Positions 17,360 to 24,637 of a stretch of DNA of 64,000 bases are shown here, piece after piece; within the stretch, counting starts at the first letter, position 1, and each line of letters begins with the position of its first letter. The position numbers and the translations under genes are program-made. Origin of the DNA: Nocardioides sp. LHD-245 (GTDB lineage: Bacteria > Actinomycetota > Actinomycetes > Propionibacteriales > Nocardioidaceae); contig NZ_JAVFWN010000023.1 of NCBI RefSeq assembly GCF_030929495.1, positions 27,079-91,078 of the forward strand, written 5' to 3'. The notes beneath the pieces are model-generated. The model had not been told where the DNA came from and did not search any database. It saw nothing but the letters and a program-made list of their open reading frames with translations.

Positions 17360-17365
17360 TATCCT
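17360..17365 (+). promoter_or_regulatory. Leaderless promoter of the antitoxin gene
   Basis: TATCCT at 17360-17365 fits TANNNT and lies exactly 6 nt before ATG 17372, so the transcript probably begins at the start codon. No ribosome site is present, which agrees with leaderless translation. Confidence 0.6.
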
Positions 17366-17371
17366 GTCATC

Positions 17372-17596
17372 ATGGTTGACCCGGTCCTGGTCGAGAAGGC
17401 GATGAGCCTCTCCGTCGAGGAGCGTCTGGAGCTCATCGGCCGGGTGTGGGACAGCATCGACCACGCGGCCCGCCCCGTCTCTCCCTCGGTCGCCGCCCTC
17501 GTCGAGGAACGCGTCGCCGACGCGACGGCGAACCCGTTGACCGGCCGGCCCTGGGACGAGGTTCGTCACCGCCTCCGCGAGCGTCGCGGTCGGTGA
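17372..17596 (+). CDS. Type II antitoxin, addiction-module (PF09720-like) family
   Basis: This 74-residue acidic/helical protein (LVEKAMSLSVEERLELIGRV, then a Glu/Arg-rich C-terminus ending HRLRERRGR) has the Lxx-LSxEERLxLIxxxWDSI pattern of the small addiction-module antitoxins. Its stop overlaps the toxin start by 4 bp (GTGA), the typical antitoxin-toxin coupling. It should bind and neutralise the toxin and repress its own promoter. The pair is inserted between the GT2 gene and the glycoside hydrolase gene, with its own promoter, and has no obvious part in polysaccharide synthesis. Confidence 0.85.
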   Translation: MVDPVLVEKAMSLSVEERLELIGRVWDSIDHAARPVSPSVAALVEERVADATANPLTGRPWDEVRHRLRERRGR

Positions 17597-17895
17597 CCTA
17601 CACGGTCCAGGTGCGGCCGGCGGCCGAGCGGGACATCGAGCGCGCCGAAGACTGGTACGCGATCGAGGCGCCCGATCATGTCGAGCTCTTCGAGAAGGAA
17701 CTCGACCATGCCATCAACCGTGCCGTCACCCATCCGCTGCTCCCGCCGGCGCTCGTCGCCGGTGCCCGTCGGGTGCATCTGGCGATCTATCCCTACGAGA
17801 TCTGGTACCTGGTGCACGAGCATCTGAGGATCATCGAGGTCGCGGCCCTCGTGCACGACCGCCAGAACCTGGACAGCGTCGTGGCCCGACTCTGA
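17593..17895 (+). CDS. Type II toxin, RelE/ParE superfamily
   Basis: GTG 17593 gives 100 residues: VRPAAERDIERAEDWYAIEA near the N-terminus, then LFEKELDHAINRAVTHPLLPP and the C-terminal RRVHLAIYPYEIWYLVHEH followed by IIEVAALVHDRQNLDSV. These are the family's helix pair and the R-x-x-x-x-x-Y-x-I-x-Y beta sheet with a terminal VLxxxHxxRxP-like strand. Members are ribosome-dependent mRNA interferases or gyrase poisons; the sequence alone does not say which. The start overlaps the antitoxin stop, so the start inside the antitoxin frame further upstream is rejected. Confidence 0.88.
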   Translation: MTYTVQVRPAAERDIERAEDWYAIEAPDHVELFEKELDHAINRAVTHPLLPPALVAGARRVHLAIYPYEIWYLVHEHLRIIEVAALVHDRQNLDSVVARL

Positions 17896-17989
17896 TCGTC
17901 GACCATCGAAGCTCGCGGACCACCGGTCGTCACGGGTGGTCGTAACACCCTCGCAGCACCGCAAACGGTTCCCCTCCCCCTTCGTCTCT

Positions 17990-18005
17990 CCCCCATTTGG
18001 GGGAC
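17990..18005. promoter_or_regulatory. Locus-wide CCCC...TTGG motif, site 2 (perfect palindrome)
   Basis: CCCCCATTTGGGGG (17990-18003) is a perfect 6-bp inverted repeat with a 2-bp spacer, 108 bp upstream of the glycoside hydrolase start. It is the most symmetric member of the motif family in this locus. Confidence 0.6.
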
Positions 18006-18111
18006 GGGATTCGCTCCGACTCCTCGCTCCGGGTCCAATCGAGCCGATCGAGGAATGACACGACAAGGCCGTGCGCAGGCTCCCCACGGCCATATTCGGG
18101 AAGGTGGCGTC

Positions 18112-19551
18112 ATGCAGAACGCCCACAGACGTTGGACGTGGCTGGCCGTGGTGCTGGCGACGGTGATGATCGGGACCATGGCGGCGACCACGCCGGCCCA
18201 GTCCCGGTCGGCGGCACGGGAGAGCCTGCCCGCGGGAGACTTCGAGACCCACCTGGACGGCTTCGCCGGGGTGGACGGGAGCAGGGTCGCGCTGTCGCGC
18301 GACGGCGCGGGTCGCAACGACAGCCGCGCCATGGTCGTGCGCACGCCGCGCGCCGGGCGGGCGACCACGGTCAGCAAGCACCGGTTCGCCGGGGCGCACG
18401 CCGCCGGGACGGCGTACGTCGTCCGGGTGTGGGTGCGGGCCGCGGGCGCGCGTCAGGTGGCGCTCCGGGTGCGCGAGATCGCGCGGGGCAAGCCGGTCCA
18501 GGCCCGCACCGCACGGGTCACCGCCAAGGCCGGCTCCTGGACCCGGCTCAAGGTGCGGGTCACGACGAAGAAGCGCGACTCGGCGTTGAAGCTGCGCATC
18601 CGCGCCCCGCACGTGCCGGCCGGCACGAAGGTGCTCGTCGACGACCTGAGCCTGGCCCCGAAGGGTGACGCCGGCACGTCCGAGGGCACGGCGGGGATGC
18701 TGACCAACGGCTGCGGGCGCACGGCCCGCGGGATCCCCTCGTGCGGCACCTACGTCGGCGCCGCGCACGGCTCGAACACGGACCCGAGCACCCTGGAGCA
18801 GCAGCTCGGGGACCGCCTGGCCCTGCGCCGTACCTACTTCAACTCGACGGGCGTCGCGGCTGCGGTGCGCACCGCGCAGGCGGACCTGGCAGCCGGCCGG
18901 CTGCCGTGGGTGAGCTTCAAGCTGCCCTACTCGTGGACCGAGATGGCCGACGGCAAGGGCGACGCGTGGGCGACCGACCTCGCCCAGCGCCTGGCCGCGG
19001 TCGGCGGCCCGGTGTGGGTCGCCTTCCACCACGAGCCCGAGGGCGACGGCGACATCCAGGAGTGGCGCCGAATGCAGGAGCACCTCGCTCCGCTGGTCCG
19101 CGCCGCCGCGCCCAACGTGGCGTTCACCGTCGTGATGACCGGCTGGAACCAGTTCTACGGCGACGCGCAGTACCGCCTGGCCGAGATCTGGCCACGCGGT
19201 GTCAAGGTCGACGTGGCCGGCTTCGACATCTACCAGCAGTACGGCGTGACCAAGTCCGGCAGCACGACGAGCAAGTGGACCGACTTCGAGCAGTACTACC
19301 GGGCGATCTCGACCTGGTCCCGCAGCGTCGGCGTCGACTGGGCGCTCGGCGAGACCGGGGTGACCGACGTGGCCGCCGAGGCGCGCCCCACGGCGATCGC
19401 CGACGCGGTCCAGCTGATGGAGAACTACGGCGGCATCGCCTACAGCTACTTCGACAGCGCGCTCAACAGCGTGGCTCCGTGGACGCTGGGCACCCCGGCG
19501 AAGCGCGCCGACTTCGCCCACGCCCTCGCCGGGTCACCGTCGCTGAAGTAG
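18112..19551 (+). CDS. Secreted glycoside hydrolase (GH26-like TIM barrel) with N-terminal carbohydrate-binding module
   Basis: ATG 18112 with ribosome site GGAAGGTGG gives 479 residues; a start at 18055 is open but poorer. A signal peptide (LAVVLATVMIGTMAATTPAQS) is followed by a beta-sandwich of about 140 residues that resembles a CBM4/9-type module (residues about 40-185). The catalytic domain has WVAFHHEPEGDGDIQEWR with Glu 308 as candidate acid/base, TVVMTGWN, VDVAGFDIYQQYG and WALGETGV with Glu 414 as candidate nucleophile, the order seen in clan GH-A enzymes such as GH26. In the locus it could trim or release the polymer, as many export loci carry a matching hydrolase. The family number is a pattern-based guess. 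Confidence 0.82.
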   Translation: MQNAHRRWTWLAVVLATVMIGTMAATTPAQSRSAARESLPAGDFETHLDGFAGVDGSRVALSRDGAGRNDSRAMVVRTPRAGRATTVSKHRFAGAHAAGTAYVVRVWVRAAGARQVALRVREIARGKPVQARTARVTAKAGSWTRLKVRVTTKKRDSALKLRIRAPHVPAGTKVLVDDLSLAPKGDAGTSEGTAGMLTNGCGRTARGIPSCGTYVGAAHGSNTDPSTLEQQLGDRLALRRTYFNSTGVAAAVRTAQADLAAGRLPWVSFKLPYSWTEMADGKGDAWATDLAQRLAAVGGPVWVAFHHEPEGDGDIQEWRRMQEHLAPLVRAAAPNVAFTVVMTGWNQFYGDAQYRLAEIWPRGVKVDVAGFDIYQQYGVTKSGSTTSKWTDFEQYYRAISTWSRSVGVDWALGETGVTDVAAEARPTAIADAVQLMENYGGIAYSYFDSALNSVAPWTLGTPAKRADFAHALAGSPSLK

Positions 19552-19571
19552 CGCCAGCACCCGGGCGATCG

Positions 19572-19644
19572 CTTGTAACTAAGGGTTACAGCACGAATTC
19601 AGGTGCAACAGCACCCGGGTAGTAGCAACAGCGCCCGGGTAGTC
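19572..19644. repeat. Composite repeat related to 57635-57728
   Basis: The element begins with CTTGTAACTAAGGGTTAC (19572-19589) and ends with two direct 20-bp copies of GCAACAGCRCCCGGGTAGTM (19605-19624 and 19625-19644). Both modules recur in the long hairpin at 57635-57728 (CTTGTAACTAAGTGTTAC and ACAGCGCCCGGGTAG). It lies between convergent genes. The two copies suggest a dispersed repeat family. Confidence 0.7.
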
Positions 19645-19648
19645 GAGG

Positions 19649-19683
19649 GCACCTGGCCGACGTCCTAGACGTCGGCCAGGTGC
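19649..19683. terminator. Perfect hairpin between convergent genes, loop = stop codon
   Basis: Arms 19649-19664 and 19668-19683 are perfectly complementary over 16 bp, and the 3-nt loop (19665-19667) is the TAG stop codon of the minus-strand gene. The right arm encodes that gene's last residues. A T-tract is absent. Position between the convergent hydrolase (ends 19551) and phosphotransferase-like gene makes a bidirectional terminator or 3'-end protector likely. Confidence 0.65.
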
Positions 19684-20849
19684 TCCAGCGCGACCAGCGT
19701 CTGCATCGCCCGGGAGGAGATGTGCTCGCCGCCCGGGACGTCGACGAGCCGGAGATAGCGGGTCAGGATCGCCACCAGGTAGAGCAGGCTCTGCACGTGC
19801 GGCTCGCCGCCGAGGCTCCGGTCCCGGTACGACGCCAGCGCGAGCGCCCGCAGCACCCCCTCCGCCGACGCCGGAGCTCCCGAGTTGAGCGCGTTGACGA
19901 CGTAGTGCAGGGCGTCGAGGCCGCGCGGGACACCGGTCTCGAAGCGCTCCCAGTCCCACAGCAGCACCCGATCGCCCGCGGGAGCCATGTTCCACGGCGT
20001 CCAGTCGCCGTGCCAGGCACCCCAGCGGAGCTCACGGTGGCCGGCGATCGCGGCGACCCGCTCCAACGCCCGGCCGAACCGGCTGCGCGACACCGGGTCC
20101 GGCAGCGTGCCGGTGGCCTGCCACTGGCGGCTCCACCACGCGGCCGAGGTGAGCTCGCCGTCGGCCGACGCGAACCGGGCGGCGAGCTCGTCCATCGCGG
20201 CCGTGGGCGGCGTCCACGCGCTCCGGTGCCGCCGCCAGGGCGAGGGCTCCAGGGGGCTGACCACCAGGACCGGCCGCCCCTGCCAGGAGGTCCGGGCGAG
20301 GAGCTCCGGCGGGATGACGTACCGGTAGGGCCGGGCCGTCACGGCGGCGAGCGCCCGGCCCTCCGCCGTCACGTCGGCGCAGGTGTTGCCGGACCAGCCG
20401 ACCTTGACGAACGCCTGACAGCGTCCCTCGGCGTCGAACACCTGGAGCACCGGCTTCCTGTTCACCCGGGCCGTGCCGATGGTGATGCTGAAGCTGACCG
20501 GGGTGCCGAGGACCTCGGAGAGATGCTCGGCGAGACCGTCGGCGCCGCCACGGACCTCGACCCGGTGCCGCAACAGCCCGGGGACCGCACGGACCATCGC
20601 CCCCGCCGCGACCCGCGCCGTCGTGTCCCACCACGTCGAGGCGGTGCTGATCCGCCGCAGGGAGGCGCCGGCGGCGACCGGCGACTCGACCGGCACCAGC
20701 ACGACCGGGCTGCTGCCGCGGCTGATCACGGCGTACCTGGCGCGCACGGGCCGACCGTCCTGGGCGGTGTCGGCCGGGACCAGGTCCGCGCCGGGCCACA
20801 GCTCGGCCGCCGCGTCGAGGAGATCGGTGGATCCCACGGGCGGGCCCAT
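19665..20849 (-). CDS. Phosphotransferase-fold protein (aminoglycoside phosphotransferase/choline kinase-like)
   Basis: The protein has 394 residues from ATG 20849, one base after the methyltransferase stop. The C-terminal half has the kinase catalytic signature GAWHGDWTPWN (H280, D282, N287) and the metal site LLWDWERF (D299), equivalent to the Brenner and DFG motifs of APH enzymes. The N-terminal lobe has an ATP-binding-type strand with FVKVGWSG as candidate Lys. It is the last gene of the 26022-19665 minus-strand operon for polysaccharide export and decoration, so it probably phosphorylates a sugar or polymer intermediate and not an antibiotic. Substrate unknown. Confidence 0.78.
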   Translation of the reverse strand: MGPPVGSTDLLDAAAELWPGADLVPADTAQDGRPVRARYAVISRGSSPVVLVPVESPVAAGASLRRISTASTWWDTTARVAAGAMVRAVPGLLRHRVEVRGGADGLAEHLSEVLGTPVSFSITIGTARVNRKPVLQVFDAEGRCQAFVKVGWSGNTCADVTAEGRALAAVTARPYRYVIPPELLARTSWQGRPVLVVSPLEPSPWRRHRSAWTPPTAAMDELAARFASADGELTSAAWWSRQWQATGTLPDPVSRSRFGRALERVAAIAGHRELRWGAWHGDWTPWNMAPAGDRVLLWDWERFETGVPRGLDALHYVVNALNSGAPASAEGVLRALALASYRDRSLGGEPHVQSLLYLVAILTRYLRLVDVPGGEHISSRAMQTLVALEHLADV

Positions 20850-20850
20850 C

Positions 20851-22104
20851 TCAGGACACCGGCGCGGTGCGGATGCAGGCGAACAGGTGACGGCCGTAGT
20901 TGTCGGCGTAGGGGCCGACCGCGTCCCGGTCGGGACCGAGGTCGAGGATCTGGTCGAAGGTCGTGTGCTCGTGCAGGAAGGCACGGATGTGGTCGGGGTC
21001 CCAGCCACGCAGCGACGACCGGAACCAGCGCTCGTGGTCCTGCCCGGTGTCGAGGAAGAGCACCCGTCCCGTCGCCCGGTCGAGGAGCCGGACCAGCTCG
21101 ACCTCGTCGCAGCTGCCGCGGCCGAGCACGAAGTGGTGCAGCAGGCTGAAGCACGACACGACGTCCCAGGTCTCCCGGGTCCCCCGCAGCAGCCGGACGG
21201 CGTCACCGGTCCGGATCCGCGCCGGGTCGAGGCCGTAGACGAGCCGTCCGAGCGTCGCCCCCAGCGGGTCCCGTTCCATCCCCTCCGCCTCGAAGCCCAG
21301 TCCGCCCATCTGCGCGACGAACCATCCGTAGCAGCTGGCGACGTCGAGATAGCTTCCGGAGAGCGTGGGCCCGATGACCCGGCGCAGGAGCGCGTCCATC
21401 GCCTCGAACCGGTCGACGCAGCAGCGCACCGTGGGCCACTGCGCGGCGAGCTCGGGCGCGTCGACGGGCTGGTAGAGCTGGTGGCCGCCCTCGAGCCACG
21501 ACATGCTGCCCAGCAGGTCCTGGAGCGGAGTGGTCACCGCGCCGCGGCGTACCCGCACCGGCAACGTCACCGCGCCCTCCGCGGCGGCGCGCGCCACCCG
21601 GTGGTGGCCGTCGAGGACCTGGTAGCAGTCCGAGTGGGCGATCGGTACGACGAGCACCGGCTGCCCCGGCGGCGAGTGCAGGTCGCCCGGGGGCGGCGTA
21701 CCGTCCCCCGCGTCGCCGCTGGCCAGGAACTCCCGTGCCTGCTCGACGATCCCGCCCGCGTCCTCGGCCGCGAAGTAGCGTCCGGTGCGCCGGATGCAGG
21801 TCCGGGCCATCCGCGCGTAGGGCGTCGCGAGCAGCTGCGCGTCGGAGAGGCCACCCGGCCGGGTGGCCAGGGCGAGCAGCCCGGCATGCGGTCCGTCGGC
21901 CACCCGGCGCGAGGGCCACAGCGGGTCCTCCAGCGCGGCCGCGAAGGCGGCGGCGCTCATGCCGTTCTGGCCGCCCAGCAGGAGCTTGGCCACCGGCACC
22001 TCGCGCAGGCGGGGCCGCCACCGGGTGACCCGGGCGAGCCGATGCCGGCCGGCCGCCGTGAGCAGGGGACGGGACGGGGTGCGGTGGGGGTGCAGGTCGG
22101 TCAT
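20851..22104 (-). CDS. SAM-dependent methyltransferase with ParB-like N-terminal region
   Basis: ATG 22104 overlaps the sulfotransferase stop by 4 bp; the frame is open further upstream but that would lie inside the sulfotransferase gene. The 417-residue product has an N-terminal part with YQVLDGHHRVARAAAEGAVTLPV, which matches the ParB/sulfiredoxin-type DGHHR motif, and a C-terminal class I methyltransferase domain: SYLDVASCYGWFVAQM (motif I), GMERDP and DVVSCFSLLHHFVLG (post-I/motif IV region). It may methylate the sugar or a phospho-sugar in the locus. Pairing a ParB-like fold with a methyltransferase is unusual and its meaning is not clear. Confidence 0.8.
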   Translation of the reverse strand: MTDLHPHRTPSRPLLTAAGRHRLARVTRWRPRLREVPVAKLLLGGQNGMSAAAFAAALEDPLWPSRRVADGPHAGLLALATRPGGLSDAQLLATPYARMARTCIRRTGRYFAAEDAGGIVEQAREFLASGDAGDGTPPPGDLHSPPGQPVLVVPIAHSDCYQVLDGHHRVARAAAEGAVTLPVRVRRGAVTTPLQDLLGSMSWLEGGHQLYQPVDAPELAAQWPTVRCCVDRFEAMDALLRRVIGPTLSGSYLDVASCYGWFVAQMGGLGFEAEGMERDPLGATLGRLVYGLDPARIRTGDAVRLLRGTRETWDVVSCFSLLHHFVLGRGSCDEVELVRLLDRATGRVLFLDTGQDHERWFRSSLRGWDPDHIRAFLHEHTTFDQILDLGPDRDAVGPYADNYGRHLFACIRTAPVS

Positions 22105-23138
22105 GTCGTGCCTCGATCCGTGGTGGGGCGTCGTCGCGAGCGGCGCCAGAGGGGTGCGTCGGCCAGGCGCCGGCGCGAAGGCTGACTGGGCGTCTGTCGA
22201 GCGTCGGCAACGCCGCCGACGGGCCGCTCCGGTGTCGCGTAGCAGGCGCCCTGCCGCGGATCGCGGCACGAGACTTCCTCTCGCCAGCTGGGCGCCCTGC
22301 CGAGGAGCTCGGCCAGGGCGGCGTCGGGACCGTCGAAGCGGCGGCGCAGGGCGGCCGTCAGGTCAGGGGGCAGCGGGTCGCCGGGGCGCTCGTTCCACCG
22401 CCCCACCTCGTCGGGGCGGTGGACGCTCAGGCCGAGCCGGCGCTGGAGGTCGACATAGACCCCCACGGGATCGGCGAACAGGGCACCGGCGTCGACCACG
22501 TGCACGCGCTCCCGGCCGAGCGCGGCAACATAGCGGGCGAGCTGCCCGGCGTACTCGCCCCGCTGGAGGTAGGCGTGGTGGCGGTGAGCGAAGCTGGTCG
22601 CGCCCGGGTCGGTGACGAGCAGGTGGGCCTGGCCGGCGGTGCGCACGGCCTCCAGCGCGACGGCATCGGCGAAGGGCAGGTTCTCGTAGCCGCGGGCGCT
22701 CTCGTGCCGGTGGGCGGAGTAGGCGCGGGCCACGGGGTCGCGCACGAGGGCGACGACCTGGCAGCCCGGCAGGTCACGGGCGAGACGCTCGGCGGCCAGA
22801 GGGTGGAAGAGGTAGTAGCCGCTGCACTCGAAGGTCCGCCGGCCGCGGGCGGTCCGGCGCAGCGGGAAGTGCGCTCGGTACCAGCGCCGGGAGTGCCGGT
22901 AGCCGTCGTCGAAGTACCCGGTGCCCTTGTCGACCGTCGGCCGGCACAGCTCGGGGTGCTCGCTGAGCAGGCGGAAGAGGGTGGTGGTGCCGGCCCGCTG
23001 GGCGCCGACGACCACGATGTCCGGCTCCTGTCGCAGACCGGCCGTCAGCCAGCCCCAGGCCAGCAGCACGGCTCTGGCGGCACGGCGCAGCGGCGAGGGG
23101 AGCACGGGACGCAGCCGGCCGGCCAGGGCGCGGATCAC
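22101..23138 (-). CDS. Sulfotransferase (PAPS-dependent, carbohydrate type)
   Basis: GTG 23138 overlaps the flippase stop (GTGA) and gives 345 residues. The PAPS 5'-phosphosulfate loop is IVVVGAQRAGTTTLFRLLSE and the 3'-phosphate site is VVALVRDPVARAYSAHRHE, the arrangement of heparan N-deacetylase/sulfotransferase-like and bacterial Nod-factor-type sulfotransferases. A final stretch of about 60 residues is Arg/Pro-rich, has no secondary-structure pattern and looks like a disordered tail. It should move sulfate from PAPS to a hydroxyl or amine on a cell-surface glycan or lipid-linked unit. Its position in the flippase-methyltransferase operon points to a sulfated polymer. Confidence 0.87.
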   Translation of the reverse strand: MIRALAGRLRPVLPSPLRRAARAVLLAWGWLTAGLRQEPDIVVVGAQRAGTTTLFRLLSEHPELCRPTVDKGTGYFDDGYRHSRRWYRAHFPLRRTARGRRTFECSGYYLFHPLAAERLARDLPGCQVVALVRDPVARAYSAHRHESARGYENLPFADAVALEAVRTAGQAHLLVTDPGATSFAHRHHAYLQRGEYAGQLARYVAALGRERVHVVDAGALFADPVGVYVDLQRRLGLSVHRPDEVGRWNERPGDPLPPDLTAALRRRFDGPDAALAELLGRAPSWREEVSCRDPRQGACYATPERPVGGVADARQTPSQPSRRRLADAPLWRRSRRRPTTDRGTT

Positions 23139-24637
23139 GCCGCCACCGCCAGGCTCCGGGCCGGGCGCAGTCCCGCGGCGAACACGTCGACGGCCAGCCG
23201 GGCGCGCAGCCGCCACACCACGACGGCGTACCCGCTGCCGGCGAGGGCGCAGGCCGCGAGCCAGGCCGGCGGCGACAGGCCGGTCAGTCCGGCGAGGGCG
23301 ACCGGCAGGCCGACGCAGCCGACCGGCAGCGCCGCGGCGAGGAGCAGCGGGCCGACCGGCGGGGCCAGCCCGATCTCGACGCGGAGCTGGACGACGGCGA
23401 GCACACAGCGCACCACCACGGCGACCACCCAGGCCACGGCCGCGCCGGCGATGCCCATCCGCGGCACGAGCACCAGGCACAGCCCGATGTCGAGCGCCAG
23501 CGCGACGAGCGTGTTGGCGAGGCTGCGGCCGCTGCGGCCTGTCATCAGCAGCAGCGTGTCGACGGGCCCGGACGCGACGGCGACGAGCATCCCGCCGGCC
23601 ATGACGAGCGCGACGGCGACGGCCTCCCCCGCGACGTACGACGACCCGAACCAGCCGAGGTAGGCGGCCGGCGCCGCCGCGACCGCGAGATAGACCGGCC
23701 AGGCCAGCAGGATGCTCCAGCCCGTGGTGACGCCGAAGACCCGGTTGACGAGAGCCGGTGCCTCGTCGGGGGGTCCGGCCAGGATCATGGTGAACCGCGG
23801 CTGCACGACCGTCGAGACGGCCTGGTTGGCGAGCTGGCCGAACACCACGAACCGGGTGGCGACCGTGTAGACCGCCGCGTGCGCCGGCGAGAGCAGCCAG
23901 GCGACCAGCACGATGTCCAGCCGCTGCACGGCGACCTGGGCGATCCGGGCGACGGCCCGCGGCCAGGTGAACGACCAGAACGCGCGCGGGCCGACCTGCC
24001 CGCGATCCCCCGTCCCGCGCCCGGCGCGGCCGGTGACGGCGATGAGGGCACGGCCCGCGAGCACCGCGCTGCCGACGTACGCCGCCGCCCAGGCGCCCGC
24101 CAGCCACGCGCCCGGGAGCCCGAGCAGCAGCACCGCCACGACGAGCAGGACCTGCAGGCCGGGGCGCACGATCCGGTCCACGACGACGGTGGACCGGAAC
24201 AGCGCGTGCGCCCGCACCGCCGCCAGGCACAGGTCCGCCGCCGCGGCGAGCGGCAGCGCCCACACCAGCGGCCGGGCGTCCGGGACGCCCACCGCGAGGG
24301 CGAGCGCCAGGCCGCAGGCGACCAGCAGGACCGGAGCGCCGGCCACCCGCACCAGGTGTCGTACGACGTCGGGCCGGTCGTCGCGCAGCACGAACCGCGC
24401 GAGCCCGGTGTCGGTGCCGAGACCCGCGGTCGCGAGCGCCACCAGGAAGACCGCGGTCGCGGCGAAGAAGCGGCCGGCGGTGTCGGGGGGCACGCTGCGG
24501 GTGACCACGAGGACGAGCCCGAAGCCCGCGAGGGTGCTGAGCACCGCACCGGCCAAGGTGGCCGCGCTCCCCCGCGCGACGGCACGCAGGTGGCGGTGCT
24601 CTCCGTCCGTGGCGGACGGTGTGCGAGGGGCCGTCAC
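23135..24637 (-). CDS. Polysaccharide flippase (Wzx/MATE-like)
   Basis: GTG 24637 overlaps the Wzz-like gene stop (GTGA) and gives 500 residues with 12 to 14 hydrophobic helices, among them VARGSAATLAGAVLSTLAGF at the N-terminus and NTLVALALDIGLCLVLVPRM in the C-terminal half. The pattern is that of oligosaccharyl-lipid flippases of the polysaccharide_synt family (PF01943/PF13440). It would move polyprenyl-linked repeat units across the membrane to the polymerase. The surrounding genes support this; the membrane pattern alone could also fit a MurJ-like transporter. Confidence 0.86.
   Translation of the reverse strand: MTAPRTPSATDGEHRHLRAVARGSAATLAGAVLSTLAGFGLVLVVTRSVPPDTAGRFFAATAVFLVALATAGLGTDTGLARFVLRDDRPDVVRHLVRVAGAPVLLVACGLALALAVGVPDARPLVWALPLAAAADLCLAAVRAHALFRSTVVVDRIVRPGLQVLLVVAVLLLGLPGAWLAGAWAAAYVGSAVLAGRALIAVTGRAGRGTGDRGQVGPRAFWSFTWPRAVARIAQVAVQRLDIVLVAWLLSPAHAAVYTVATRFVVFGQLANQAVSTVVQPRFTMILAGPPDEAPALVNRVFGVTTGWSILLAWPVYLAVAAAPAAYLGWFGSSYVAGEAVAVALVMAGGMLVAVASGPVDTLLLMTGRSGRSLANTLVALALDIGLCLVLVPRMGIAGAAVAWVVAVVVRCVLAVVQLRVEIGLAPPVGPLLLAAALPVGCVGLPVALAGLTGLSPPAWLAACALAGSGYAVVVWRLRARLAVDVFAAGLRPARSLAVAA

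Noticed and set aside
19665..20849. Aminoglycoside resistance gene
   Set aside because: The phosphotransferase motifs are present, but the protein lies in a tightly coupled polysaccharide operon and has a long family-unlike N-terminal part, so resistance is not supported.
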